Positions 52,352 to 61,312 of a DNA stretch of 64,000 bases are shown in pieces; the stretch's first letter is position 1, and every line of letters begins with the position of its first letter. The DNA comes from JACCTI01 sp038237435. GTDB taxonomy: Bacteria > Verrucomicrobiota > Verrucomicrobiia > Chthoniobacterales > UBA10450. Made by a program: the position numbers and the translations under genes. The stretch lies in the NCBI GenBank assembly GCA_038237435.1, contig JBBRYT010000004.1, forward strand, positions 1-64,000. The letters are read 5' to 3'. Under the pieces are notes generated by a model, which saw only the letters and a program-made list of their open reading frames with translations, made no database searches and was not told where the DNA came from.

Positions 52352-53134
52352 ATGCGCAGTCTCAACTGTTCGTTTGTCCTGTTGTTCGGTCTTGTGCTCA
52401 CTGCGGCCGCGCAAAAACCGCGCGCCTCGGTCGCGCAATCGCCCGGCCCGATGTCGGTGGCGCAAGCTCGCCCGCAATTTCGTCCGGCCGTCCTCGGAAC
52501 CGGACCAGACTCGTTAGTCAACCGTATCAACGTCGATGATCTCTTGAGCAAGGGTCAAAAGAACGGGGCGATCCAGTTCTGCGCCATCGTGGCGCCGACT
52601 GGGGAAGCGACTAGCGCATCTACCTATCACCCGATGCCAAATTGCGAAGCGCTCAAAGCGGAAGTGGAGAAGCGACTCGATGGCGTGAAGTTCACGCCGC
52701 CGATCTATAATCACCAGCCAGTCGGCGTTTTTCTTTTCGGAACAGTCGTGTTTACCGCCGATGCTAAACCGCATCTACGCATTTTTTTGAATCAAGATCC
52801 AAAGGAACTGAAGGAGGGTAAGGATTTCATCGCACCGCAGCCGGTGGTGGGCGCGGACTCGAAATTTACCGGGCTGCATTTGCCGCCAGAAATTCCGATC
52901 GCCGTCACCGGCTTGGTTGAAATCGCGTTGCGGACTGATGCGAAAGGCGCATTGCAAGACATTCAGATCACCGGAGAGGAGCCGCCTTTGCTCGGATTTC
53001 GTGACGCTGCCCTCTCGGACCTGGCGGAGGCGAAATTCATTCCCGCGTTCCGCAGCGGCGACCCGAGCGACAGCGAATCAATCCTGTCGCTCTGTTATAA
53101 GACTGTGGTGATGGAAGGCGACGAAGGACAGTAA
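52352..53134 (+). CDS. Exported protein with TonB-like C-terminal domain
   Basis: This 260-residue protein has a signal peptide (MRSLNCSFVLLFGLVLTAAA, cleavage near residue 20) and two related strand-helix segments. The second, LVEIALRTDAKGALQDIQIT followed by FRDAALSDLAEAKFIPAFRSG, looks like the TonB C-terminal fold that presents a periplasmic domain to outer-membrane receptors. It has no membrane anchor apart from the signal peptide, so it is not a normal TonB. The start at 52352 is chosen for the signal peptide; the longer frame to 52025 overlaps the VOC gene. The role is unknown. Confidence 0.65.
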   Translation: MRSLNCSFVLLFGLVLTAAAQKPRASVAQSPGPMSVAQARPQFRPAVLGTGPDSLVNRINVDDLLSKGQKNGAIQFCAIVAPTGEATSASTYHPMPNCEALKAEVEKRLDGVKFTPPIYNHQPVGVFLFGTVVFTADAKPHLRIFLNQDPKELKEGKDFIAPQPVVGADSKFTGLHLPPEIPIAVTGLVEIALRTDAKGALQDIQITGEEPPLLGFRDAALSDLAEAKFIPAFRSGDPSDSESILSLCYKTVVMEGDEGQ

Positions 53135-53142
53135 CGCGTCGC

Positions 53143-53712
53143 GTGCTCGACGATTCCTTTTTTCAGCGCGACCCGCTGGAATGTGCGCGTGACCTGATCG
53201 GCACTCTCCTTTTGTGGCAAAAATGCGCGGGCCTGGTCGTGGAGGTGGAAGCGTATCTCACTGAGAACGACGAAGCGTGCCATACGTTTTGGAGGCCGAG
53301 TACGCGCGCCTTCGTAGAACGGAACAAACCGGGCGCGACGTACATTTATCTGAACTACGGAGTGCACTGGATGTTGAATGTTCTCGTGAAAGGTGCGCCC
53401 CGAACGGGATTGATCTTGATCCGCGCACTCGAGCCGCGAAAAGGGATTTCACTCATGCGCAAACGCCGCGTGATGGAGGATGTGCGGCGCTTGTGCTCTG
53501 GCCCGGGAAAATTGACCCAGGCGCTCAATATCACCATGCGACATCACGAGCTCGATCTCTGTCGCGACGCGCGCCACTGCTTTGCGAAACGGGAGAACCC
53601 CTGCGTCGAAGTGGTGGCCGATGCGCGCATCGGCATCACGCGGGCGGCGCATCTGCCGTGGCGATTTACCTTGCGCGACAGTCCATTTGTTAGCCGACCG
53701 GTAAAGCTGTAG
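53143..53712 (+). CDS. DNA-3-methyladenine glycosylase (AAG/MPG type)
   Basis: This 189-residue protein removes alkylated purines from DNA. Family marks are the early FFQRDPLECARDLIGTLL, the catalytic-glutamate region VVEVEAYLTENDEACH, the DNA-intercalating loop GATYIYLNYGVHWMLNVL and LCSGPGKLTQALNIT. The start is GTG at 53143, 8 bases after the TonB-like gene. The length fits bacterial AAG proteins. The next gene, mnmA, is on the same strand after 9 bases. Confidence 0.9.
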   Translation: MLDDSFFQRDPLECARDLIGTLLLWQKCAGLVVEVEAYLTENDEACHTFWRPSTRAFVERNKPGATYIYLNYGVHWMLNVLVKGAPRTGLILIRALEPRKGISLMRKRRVMEDVRRLCSGPGKLTQALNITMRHHELDLCRDARHCFAKRENPCVEVVADARIGITRAAHLPWRFTLRDSPFVSRPVKL

Positions 53713-53721
53713 TTTCCGCGA

Positions 53722-54822
53722 ATGTCTTCGGCAAAAAAGCGAGTGCTCCTCGGGATGAGCGGCGGCGTTGATTCCAGCGTCGCCGGTTATCTTTTGCGCG
53801 AGCAAGGTTATGAAGTCGTGGGCGTGACCATGAAAGTCTGGCCGCAAGACTGCATCTCGCGCGCGGAAGACAAATGCTGTGGCCCACAAGCCGTGGCCGA
53901 TGCGCGCGGCGTGGCGCACTCGTTAGGCATTCCGCATTACGTCGTCGATGAAGCCGATCAGTTCGAAAAGCTCGTGATCGATTATTTTTCCAGCGAGTAC
54001 CAAGCCGGCCGAACGCCGAATCCGTGCGTAATGTGTAACGAAAAGCTAAAGTTCGGAAATCTTTGGGAAAAAGCGGAAGCGCTCGACTGCGATTACATCG
54101 CGACCGGTCATTACGCGATCATCGAGCATCATCCCGATCGCGCGGTGCTGCGCAAAGGGGCCGATCCGCGCAAAGATCAATCGTATTTTCTCTTCAGTCT
54201 GCGGCAGGAACAACTTCGTCGCGCGCTCGCCCCACTCGGGGCCATGGCGAAATCGGAAATTCGCGAGATCGCGCGCTCCTTAGGATTGAAGGTCGCCGAC
54301 AAAGTGGACAGCCAGGAAATCTGTTTCGTTCCCGGGAATGATTACAAAGCATTTCTGCGTTCGCATCTCGGCCAGGAGGAATTTCACGAAGGCGGAATTT
54401 ACGATCTCGAAGGAAATTTTCTCGCCCGGCATGAGGGCATCGAACTCTTCACCGTCGGTCAACGCAAAGGTCTGCCCGGCGGTTCCGCACAGCCACGCTA
54501 CGTCGTCGATATCGATCCGGAGACCAACCGCGTTGTGGTCGGTGGTGCGGAAGATTTGGTTACGGAAGAATTCGAGATCGATCGCGTTAACTGGGTCAGC
54601 CGATCAATGCCTAACGAGTCGTTGGAAGTGTCGGTCAAGATCCGTTACAGTCACCCCGGCGCGCTGGCCACCTTATATCCGTTACCGAATCAGCGCGCGC
54701 GGCTCGAGTTGCATGAACCGCAAAAAGCAGTCACACCCGGTCAGGCGGCTGTTTTCTATGATGGGGACATCGTCTTCGGCGGCGGTTGGATTTGTCGCCA
54801 GAAAGCGCTCGTCCCGGCCTAA
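53722..54822 (+). CDS. mnmA: tRNA-specific 2-thiouridylase MnmA
   Basis: This 366-residue enzyme puts sulfur on U34 of Lys, Glu and Gln tRNAs. The ATP loop is GMSGGVDSSVAGYLL (residues about 10-24). Catalytic cysteines are in PNPCVMCNEKLKFG and SQEICFVPG. GHYAIIE, LRKGADPRKDQSYFLFSL and TVGQRKGLPGG are family segments. It has two exact decamer copies, and its TAA stop falls in a one-mismatch copy (GCCTAACGAA) that also reaches to the start codon of cutA 3 bases later. Confidence 0.95.
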   Translation: MSSAKKRVLLGMSGGVDSSVAGYLLREQGYEVVGVTMKVWPQDCISRAEDKCCGPQAVADARGVAHSLGIPHYVVDEADQFEKLVIDYFSSEYQAGRTPNPCVMCNEKLKFGNLWEKAEALDCDYIATGHYAIIEHHPDRAVLRKGADPRKDQSYFLFSLRQEQLRRALAPLGAMAKSEIREIARSLGLKVADKVDSQEICFVPGNDYKAFLRSHLGQEEFHEGGIYDLEGNFLARHEGIELFTVGQRKGLPGGSAQPRYVVDIDPETNRVVVGGAEDLVTEEFEIDRVNWVSRSMPNESLEVSVKIRYSHPGALATLYPLPNQRARLELHEPQKAVTPGQAAVFYDGDIVFGGGWICRQKALVPA

Positions 54823-54825
54823 CGA

Positions 54826-55146
54826 ATGCAAGAAGACGTTCTGCTCGTCATCAGCACTTTTCCTAATGCTGAAACGGCGGAACAAATCGCGAACGAACTG
54901 ATCGACGCGAAGCTCGCAGCTTGTGTGAATATTTTGCCCGCGATCAAATCGATCTACCGCTGGCAGGGAAAAGTAGAGAACGCAGTCGAAACCATCGCGT
55001 TCCTCAAGACAACAACCAGGCACCTACCTGACTTGAAAGCAAAGCTGCGCGCCTCGCATCCTTACGACGTGCCGGAAATTATCTGCTTACCGATCGTGGA
55101 CGGTTTGCCGGAATACCTGCAGTGGGTGCGTGAGTGTTGCTTGTAG
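54826..55146 (+). CDS. cutA: Divalent cation tolerance protein CutA
   Basis: This 106-residue protein has the CutA pattern: LLVISTFPNAETAEQIANEL, KLAACVNILPAIKSIYRWQG, ETIAFLKTT and HPYDVPEIICLPIVDGLPEYLQWV. CutA forms a very stable trimer and has been linked to copper tolerance in E. coli, though its true role is unclear. It follows mnmA by 3 bases. Its last 68 bases overlap the 3' end of the convergent VanX-like gene. Confidence 0.94.
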   Translation: MQEDVLLVISTFPNAETAEQIANELIDAKLAACVNILPAIKSIYRWQGKVENAVETIAFLKTTTRHLPDLKAKLRASHPYDVPEIICLPIVDGLPEYLQWVRECCL

Positions 55147-55873
55147 GTGGCGGGGGGGCGGGCGAAATTAGCGTGACGTCGTCGATTGGACCGTAATCTT
55201 TCCAATCCTTCGCGACGAAGTGCCACCATTCCGTCCGCATTCCGTAGAATCCGGCCTGCGCCATAGCGCGCTGCAAAACGTGCAGATGATCGCTCACGCT
55301 CCCTTTCGCTCCGCTGTAATGCAACTCCGCTTCCGGTGTGAACTCATCGAAATCGGTCGGCATTTCCACCGCGTGACCGTTTTCATAAACGATCGTGGCG
55401 TCGACCGCTACGCCCCAGGTGTGCAGTGAGCCGCCGTCCGCCGGACTCGCGACGAAAGAACTGTCGGGCAGAAATTGCCAGAGCTGTTCGTGCGCGCTCT
55501 TCGGACGATAGGCGTCCCAGATCTTCAGGCGAAAACCGCGGGCCTTGAGATAACTCTGTGCCACCGCCAGCCGCGCAGCGACAGTTGGCCTGACGAGTGC
55601 GGGCATTTTCGGCGGATAAATCGCGCGCTTTGTTACGTTCTTCGCCGTGGCGTAGCGCAACTCCACCTGGATAGTCGGATCGAGACTGCGCACGCTGACT
55701 AAATTAGGCGCTGGTGTGGAGCTTGGACTGGCTGTCGGCGAAGGCGAAGACTTCGCGACCGGCACGGCCTTGAGGATTTCGGGCGCTTTGGCTGGTAGCG
55801 TTCCTTGAGCGCGACAGACGCAAGGTGCAAGTGCGATCAAAGCACTTGTTAGACTGAAGAAAAATCGATTCAC
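55079..55873 (-). CDS. D-alanyl-D-alanine dipeptidase (VanX/DdpX type)
   Basis: This 264-residue exported protein has a signal peptide (hydrophobic part residues 4-18, ending CRAQG), a proline/serine-rich linker, and a peptidase M15D domain. The zinc site is seen in GSLHTWGVAVDAT (SxHxxGxAxD) and EWWHFVAKDW. KIWDAYRPKSAHEQLWQ is also typical. It would split D-Ala-D-Ala, freeing alanine from the cell wall. The C-terminal extension is proline-rich (SPAPPPPTSN). It is not a sign of vancomycin resistance, since no other van genes are present. Its 3' end overlaps cutA. Confidence 0.87.
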   Translation of the reverse strand: MNRFFFSLTSALIALAPCVCRAQGTLPAKAPEILKAVPVAKSSPSPTASPSSTPAPNLVSVRSLDPTIQVELRYATAKNVTKRAIYPPKMPALVRPTVAARLAVAQSYLKARGFRLKIWDAYRPKSAHEQLWQFLPDSSFVASPADGGSLHTWGVAVDATIVYENGHAVEMPTDFDEFTPEAELHYSGAKGSVSDHLHVLQRAMAQAGFYGMRTEWWHFVAKDWKDYGPIDDVTLISPAPPPPTSNTHAPTAGIPANRPRSVSR

Positions 55874-55927
55874 GGAATTGACGATGATTAAAGCAAGCGC
55901 CAGGCCGGAGCGGTCACTGCTTCGCCG

Positions 55928-57799
55928 TTAATCGCCTGCTACAGTGGGGGACGCGCTTGTCTTTGCAACGCGCTGCAAAAGAAGTCGAGCAGAATTCTCC
56001 GGCACGACGAAGCGCACCTCGAGATCAACGTCCTGCGTCGAAACTTCCGGGGCCTGCGCGTAAAGCAGGAGGTCGGAATCCTGCATGCGCAGCCAGCGCT
56101 GCGGTTCTTCGCGAATGTGTTTCGCCAAATCCTCCACCGCCTTGGCTGACCGCATTCGGATGACGACGCGGGCTTTGACTGGATTACTCAAAGTGAGACC
56201 GAGCCCGAGCACTTGCGCCGAGTCGAGTAATTCGCGTGTGAAAATCGGATTGAAGTAGCGCGCCAGATTTGGCGGATTACTTGAGATCAAACGCAAAGCC
56301 GTTTCCTGATCGAGCGCCTGAAAGCGTTCGAACAAATTTCCCGTGATCTTTAGATCTTGTTGAATCCCGAGACGAACACGCGCCAGCTCCTGCACTTCGG
56401 CTGGCGCGCCGACCGCGAGGGTGCGCGGGCCCACCCGCGCCAGCGCAAAATTTTCCCGCTGCCACGTCGGCAGGCCACTCACTGATTGTCGCTCGAAACC
56501 TTGTTCTTTGTTCAGCGATTTTACGACCGGCGCGACGTCGTCTTTCGCCTGCACTAACACGAACTCGCGCACGCGGCCGCTGCTATCAGTGGTTAGGCCG
56601 CGCGTCACACGCAGCGAATCTTTCGCCAGGTTCAACACCGGCGTTTGCTGCGCATTCGCGACCAGGCCTGCCCAGATGGTTTGCCATTCGTCCGATTTTT
56701 CTTTTTCCCACCGCTTCGGTAGTTCGTCGCTTTGCAGCTTTTGTGTATTCACGGAAAGGATCGCTTCCGTTTCGTGAGGCAGCCATTCGCGCTTGGGCGG
56801 CGATTGAAAAATCAGCGGCAGGATAATCGCGAGCAGAATTCCCACCGACAAAACGCTGAAATAAAATTTCCGCAGCTCTTGCTTGTCGATTTGGCCGGAA
56901 AGAATCGCCAGTTCTTCTTTGTGCGCCGTATGACGCTGCACGGCCGTGCGATGAGTGCGCACACCTTCGAGCAAATGCGGCGCGCTGGGCGGCGCGATTT
57001 CCTGCGTCCCGAGATGACGGCCAATATTGAGGTAAGCCGGATTTTTTCGCTCCTCGACGGTTTGATGATGCGTGCGCTGTTCTTTCAACGCCTCTTGTTG
57101 CGTCCGCGCATTTTCGTTAAGCGTGCGATCTTTCGATTCGAACTCTTCGCGCACCCGTGCGATTTTTTTGTCGATCTCCTCGAGAGCCGAATCTTGCAGC
57201 GTCAGTTTCTCCTTCGCTTGCCGGCATGCTTCCGCGGCTCCAAGTCGGGCCCGGACAATTTCCGCGCGTTGATCCGGTAGCTTTGCTCGCTTTGTGCTGA
57301 GTCCGGCCATCTGCGTTTCGACGTCGTCGGGTGGGGGAATTTTCGCCTGTAGCGCGGAGATTCTCTCGAGCAGCGCACGATCAACCGCATCGGTGTCCTG
57401 TAAACGGCGTTCCACCCCACTTAATTCTCGATCGCAAAGATCAGCGGCGGCTTTTGTTTCCGTCCGCTTCTGTAGAATGGGTTTTTTCTCCTCTTCCAGT
57501 TTCGTGGTTGCCTCGTTTTGTTCTTTCGCATTTTGCTGCCGCTGCGTTTCGATTTTCTTCAGACTCTCTTCGATCTGCGCGATCCGGACTGTGACTTCCT
57601 TCTGCTCTTGCTCGAGTTTCTTGAGCGCGACGATCTCGTTGCGTAGCTCCGGAAAGTTCCCAGCCTGATTTACGCCTTCGCGACCGAGCGCGATTTCTGC
57701 CCGTTGCAGGACGCGCTTCTCATGACGCAAGGCCATGCGCGTTCGCTGCCGGCGAATTTTTAGTCCGAGCTCGCGCAGCCCTGTCCGGATGTAGCTCAC
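55928..57799 (-). CDS. Coiled-coil membrane protein of unknown function
   Basis: This 623-residue protein has a long coiled coil (residues about 50-270, rich in Glu, Lys, Gln and Arg, with KKLEQEQKEVTVRIAQIEESL), one membrane helix (about 312-334: FYFSVLSVGILLAIILPLIF) and a soluble C-terminal part (about 340-620) with ETEAILSVNTQKLQSDELPK and LALARVGPRT-like strands. No family is recognised. A basic stretch of about 30 residues opens the protein (GLKIRRQRTRMALRHEKR). It might tether a cytoplasmic coil to the membrane with its end domain in the periplasm. It lies 8 bases upstream of no other gene and just after acs. Confidence 0.75.
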   Translation of the reverse strand: MSYIRTGLRELGLKIRRQRTRMALRHEKRVLQRAEIALGREGVNQAGNFPELRNEIVALKKLEQEQKEVTVRIAQIEESLKKIETQRQQNAKEQNEATTKLEEEKKPILQKRTETKAAADLCDRELSGVERRLQDTDAVDRALLERISALQAKIPPPDDVETQMAGLSTKRAKLPDQRAEIVRARLGAAEACRQAKEKLTLQDSALEEIDKKIARVREEFESKDRTLNENARTQQEALKEQRTHHQTVEERKNPAYLNIGRHLGTQEIAPPSAPHLLEGVRTHRTAVQRHTAHKEELAILSGQIDKQELRKFYFSVLSVGILLAIILPLIFQSPPKREWLPHETEAILSVNTQKLQSDELPKRWEKEKSDEWQTIWAGLVANAQQTPVLNLAKDSLRVTRGLTTDSSGRVREFVLVQAKDDVAPVVKSLNKEQGFERQSVSGLPTWQRENFALARVGPRTLAVGAPAEVQELARVRLGIQQDLKITGNLFERFQALDQETALRLISSNPPNLARYFNPIFTRELLDSAQVLGLGLTLSNPVKARVVIRMRSAKAVEDLAKHIREEPQRWLRMQDSDLLLYAQAPEVSTQDVDLEVRFVVPENSARLLLQRVAKTSASPTVAGD

Positions 57800-57807
57800 G
57801 CGCTACT

Positions 57808-59751
57808 CTATTCTTCCTCGCTCAACTTCGCGAGTACGCTGAAATCTTCCAGGGTCGTCGTGTCGCCGGTGATGGTTTTGCCACTGGCAATTTCTTTCAA
57901 CAGACGCCGCATGATTTTTCCGCTGCGGGTTTTCGGCAGCGCTTCCGCGAAGCGAACTTCGTCCGGCTTCGCGATCGCGCCGATCTGTTTCCCGACGTGG
58001 GCGCGCAATTCTTCTTTCAGTTCCGGCGTAGCTTTGATGCCTGTCTTCAAGGTGACAAACGCGACTACGCCTTGTCCTTTCATTTCATCCGGTCGGCCTA
58101 CAATCGCGGCTTCCGCAACTTTCGGATGACTAACGAGTGCGCTTTCCAGTTCCGAGGTGCCTAAACGATGACCCGCAACGTTGAGCACGTCGTCGATGCG
58201 ACCGACGATCCAAAAATATCCGTCCTTGTCGCGACGCGCGCCGTCGCCGGTGAGATAGCAGCCTTTGAATTCGCTCCAGTATTGTTTCTTGTAACGTTCT
58301 TTGTCGCCGTAAATGGTGCGCAACATCGAAGGCCACGGCCGCCTGATGATTAGTTTACCGCCGACATTCGGTCCGACTTCTTTTCCCTGTTCATCGACGA
58401 TCGCGGCATCGACGCCGAAGAACGGCAAGGTTCCGCTTCCCGGTTTCGTCGGCGTCGCTCCGGGCAACGGCGTAATCATGATCCCCCCGGTTTCCGTTTG
58501 CCACCACGTGTCGACGATTGGACAACGACCGCCACCGATCGACCTGTGATACCACATCCACGCTTCGGGATTGATCGGCTCGCCCACGCTGCCTAACAAA
58601 CGCAACGACGACAGATCGTGTTTCTTCACCCACTGATCGCCCCAGCGAATGAATGCGCGGATCGCCGTCGGCGCCGTATAGAGAATGCTGACGGCGTATT
58701 CTTCGATGATCCGCCAAAAACGATCCGGCTCTGGCCAATTCGGCGCGCCTTCATACATCAAAGTGGTCGCGCCATTCGCGAGCGGTCCGTAGACGACATA
58801 GCTGTGTCCGGTGACCCAACCGATGTCGGCCGTGCACCAATAAACGTCGTCGTCGCGCAGATCGAAGACGTATTTCGTCGTGCAATACGCGCCGACCAAA
58901 TAGCCGCCGGTCGTGTGCAAAATTCCTTTCGGCTTTCCGGTCGAGCCGCTCGTGTAGAGAATGAAAAGCGGATGCTCCGAATCGAGCGGCGTGGGCGGAC
59001 AGTTGGCATCCACATATTCCAACTCGCGATGCCACCAGACGTCGCGCCCTTCTTCGATGTGCACGTCAGTGCCGGCGCGTTTGAAAACGATGACGCGTTT
59101 GATCGTCGTCTCGCCGCGTAATGCATCATCGACATGTTTTTTCAGCGGAAGAATTGTGCCGCGGCGATAACCGCCATCCGCTGTGATGACAGCGGTCGCA
59201 CCGCTGTCCGCGATGCGATCGCGAATGCTATCCGCGCTGAATCCACCAAAGACGACCGAATGCACCGCCCCAATGCGCGCGCAAGCCAGCATGGCAATGG
59301 CCGCCTCCGGAATCGCCGGCATATAAATAATAACGCGATCGCCTTTGCGAATCTTGTTTCGCTTCAAGACATTCGCGAAACGGCAAACATCACGATGCAA
59401 TTGCTGATAAGTGATGGTGCGTTTCTCGCCCGGCTCACCTTCCCAAATTATTGCGGCCTTGTTGCGCGTCGATCCGTGCAGATGCCGATCAAGACAGTTC
59501 TCCGAAAGATTCAGCTGTCCGCCCACGAACCATTTCGCAAACGGCGCTTTCCATTCGAGCACCTTTTTCCACGGCTTGTTCCAAACCAACTCGCGCGCTT
59601 CTCGTGCCCAAAATTTCTCCGGCGATTTGATCGACTCGCGATACATCCGCCGGTATTGCTCGAGCGATTTGATCCGCGCGTTTTTCGAAAAACTCTTCGC
59701 CGGCTTAAAGACCCGATTCTCGATCAAATGCGACTCGATGTCGTTACTCAT
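57808..59751 (-). CDS. acs: Acetyl-CoA synthetase
   Basis: This 647-residue AMP-forming ligase makes acetyl-CoA from acetate, ATP and CoA. It has the family start MSNDIESHLIENRVFKP, the AMP loop YTSGSTGKPKGILHTTGGYL, the acetate-site segment TWWQTETGGIMITPLPG and the conserved lysine in PKTRSGKIMRRLLK, which is acetylated in other bacteria to turn off the enzyme. The length is that of the family. I chose the start at 59751 rather than 59808, because the longer frame would overlap the divergent dodecin start by 12 bases. Confidence 0.96.
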   Translation of the reverse strand: MSNDIESHLIENRVFKPAKSFSKNARIKSLEQYRRMYRESIKSPEKFWAREARELVWNKPWKKVLEWKAPFAKWFVGGQLNLSENCLDRHLHGSTRNKAAIIWEGEPGEKRTITYQQLHRDVCRFANVLKRNKIRKGDRVIIYMPAIPEAAIAMLACARIGAVHSVVFGGFSADSIRDRIADSGATAVITADGGYRRGTILPLKKHVDDALRGETTIKRVIVFKRAGTDVHIEEGRDVWWHRELEYVDANCPPTPLDSEHPLFILYTSGSTGKPKGILHTTGGYLVGAYCTTKYVFDLRDDDVYWCTADIGWVTGHSYVVYGPLANGATTLMYEGAPNWPEPDRFWRIIEEYAVSILYTAPTAIRAFIRWGDQWVKKHDLSSLRLLGSVGEPINPEAWMWYHRSIGGGRCPIVDTWWQTETGGIMITPLPGATPTKPGSGTLPFFGVDAAIVDEQGKEVGPNVGGKLIIRRPWPSMLRTIYGDKERYKKQYWSEFKGCYLTGDGARRDKDGYFWIVGRIDDVLNVAGHRLGTSELESALVSHPKVAEAAIVGRPDEMKGQGVVAFVTLKTGIKATPELKEELRAHVGKQIGAIAKPDEVRFAEALPKTRSGKIMRRLLKEIASGKTITGDTTTLEDFSVLAKLSEEE

Positions 59752-59796
59752 GAGTTTTAATTTGTTCCGCGTCGCAAACGCAGTCACGCTCAAAAC

Positions 59797-60003
59797 ATGA
59801 GCGATCACACTTACAAGAAGATCGAATTGGTTGGTTCATCGCCCACGAGCATCGAGGACGCGGTCGCGAACGCGCTCGCGCGGGCGGAGAAAACCATCCG
59901 CAACATGCGCTGGTTCGAAGTGACCGAAACGCGCGGTCATGTCGAGGACGGCAAGATCGCGCACTGGCAGGTGACGGTGAAGATCGGCTTCACCCTCGAT
60001 TAA
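59797..60003 (+). CDS. Dodecin
   Basis: This 68-residue protein matches the dodecin family: YKKIELVGSSPTSIEDAVAN, ALARAEKTIRNMRWFEVTE and GKIAHWQVTVKIGFTLD. Dodecins form hollow 12-mers that store flavins and protect against their photochemistry; W39 in MRWFEV is the residue that stacks on the flavin. It is divergent from acs with 45 bases between the two starts, so they share a small promoter region. Confidence 0.95.
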   Translation: MSDHTYKKIELVGSSPTSIEDAVANALARAEKTIRNMRWFEVTETRGHVEDGKIAHWQVTVKIGFTLD

Positions 60004-60014
60004 GCGCGGCGGAA

Positions 60015-60296
60015 CTAGATCTCGTCGCGCTGGGTCGCCTGATAAATCTTGGTCGCGCCGTAAATCAGAATCGCGGGCTTCATCGCCATTAGGGCCAACC
60101 GCGTCAGGCCACCCGCGATGCGGAAGACTGGCAGGCGATCAATGACTAATCCGGCGACCAGCGCGCAGGCGACGGCGCGCGTAGGATTTTCGCGCACATA
60201 ATCTTCGGTTTGTTCGAGCAGTTGTCCGAATTGCTCGCGAGTGTATTGCAGGCCGCGCTCGGCGAAATCCTGGGTTTGAGAAACTTGTTCGTCCAT
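60015..60296 (-). CDS. Small membrane protein, ElaB/DUF883-like
   Basis: This 93-residue protein has an amphipathic N-terminal helix (residues 1-45: FAERGLQYTREQFGQLLEQT, EDYVRENPTRA) and one hydrophobic segment (about 46-78). The REN.TRA.A.A...G...D pattern before the membrane helix recalls the ElaB/YqjD group (DUF883), which in E. coli anchors ribosomes to the membrane in stationary phase. The likeness is only partial. The start at 60296 is preferred over 60314. Confidence 0.6.
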   Translation of the reverse strand: MDEQVSQTQDFAERGLQYTREQFGQLLEQTEDYVRENPTRAVACALVAGLVIDRLPVFRIAGGLTRLALMAMKPAILIYGATKIYQATQRDEI

Positions 60297-60352
60297 TTTT
60301 ATCTTACTTCGCATCCGGCGAAGTCTTTGCGTGTTTTAAAAACTGGAACACC

Positions 60353-61261
60353 TCAGCGCAGTGTCAACCAGACAGTGCTCGCGGCCGTGTTGGCAGGAAA
60401 CTCAGTCGGGCACGGTTGACGATGCAGATTCCCGGCGCGTCGCGAGGATTTGAGGCAGAATTTCGCCATCACTTCTAGCGCGTGTTCGTTTAAACTCGTG
60501 CAATTCGTCGAGAGCAAAATATGCCCGTCGCGTTCGGCGATCTCCAGGGCGAGCGATAATAATTTCTCGAAATCCTGTTCGACCTGAAATGCTTTGCCTT
60601 CGTGGGAACGCGAGAAAGTAGGCGGATCGAGAATGATACTGTCGAATTTTTCGCCTTTGCGCGCGAAGCGGGGCAGGACTTCCATCACATCGTCGGCAAT
60701 GAAGCGATGGCCGTCGGTGAGAATGGAATTTAGCGCGAAATTTTCTTTGCCGCGGGCGAGGGATTTTTTCGAGAGATCAACGTTCATCGTTTTCGCGCCG
60801 ACATGGGCAGCGGCCACGGAAAAGGCACAGGTGTAAGCGAAACAGTTTAGCAACGTACGAGGTTTTGCGGTCTGCACATACGAACGGTTTTCGCGCTGAT
60901 CGGGAAAAAGTCCGACGGAATATCCACTCTCGAAATCGATTCCGTAACGAAGGAAACGTTCGCTCGCGATCGTTTGGAGATTTGATTGTCCATCTCCCAC
61001 CACGAGCTGCGGGGCAACGCGCTCCGCGTTCTTTTTCGGGAGAAAGCGCGCAAAAATTCGCGTGAATTTGAACTCATTCGCCAGCGACCAGATCGCGAGC
61101 TCGTTCGTTAGGCGCTCGCGCGCGGCCTCGATCTTGTGCGAGATGAGGACGTCACTGCCGAAACGTTCTACCCAGCCGTCGTCGAAAGTGCAGAGCCGGT
61201 AAGCGTCCGTCTGCTCGGCCGCGAATGCCTTCACCATGGCGGTGTCGATCCATTCGGACAT
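60353..61261 (-). CDS. RlmI/RlmK-like SAM-dependent rRNA methyltransferase
   Basis: This 302-residue protein has a class I methyltransferase core: LLNCFAYTCAFSVAAAHVGA (SAM-binding loop), NVDLSKKSLARGKENFALN and the catalytic IILDPPTFSRSHEGKAFQVE followed by ILLSTNCTSLN. This pattern (FAYTG.FS and DPP(T/S)F) is that of the RlmI/RlmK family, which methylates a cytosine or guanine in 23S rRNA. The usual N-terminal PUA domain is not evident; residues 1-110 are a shorter, different domain. The upstream in-frame start at 61267 is also possible. Confidence 0.85.
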   Translation of the reverse strand: MSEWIDTAMVKAFAAEQTDAYRLCTFDDGWVERFGSDVLISHKIEAARERLTNELAIWSLANEFKFTRIFARFLPKKNAERVAPQLVVGDGQSNLQTIASERFLRYGIDFESGYSVGLFPDQRENRSYVQTAKPRTLLNCFAYTCAFSVAAAHVGAKTMNVDLSKKSLARGKENFALNSILTDGHRFIADDVMEVLPRFARKGEKFDSIILDPPTFSRSHEGKAFQVEQDFEKLLSLALEIAERDGHILLSTNCTSLNEHALEVMAKFCLKSSRRAGNLHRQPCPTEFPANTAASTVWLTLR

Positions 61262-61312
61262 CCTCATGTTTTGTGAAGAAACGCGAAGCAGCTATCCTCT
61301 GCGCGGTTACAA

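Noticed and set aside
55079..55873. VanX-like peptidase as a vancomycin resistance gene
   Set aside because: No vanH, vanA-type ligase or VanRS regulators are nearby; a cell-wall or alanine-recycling role is more likely.
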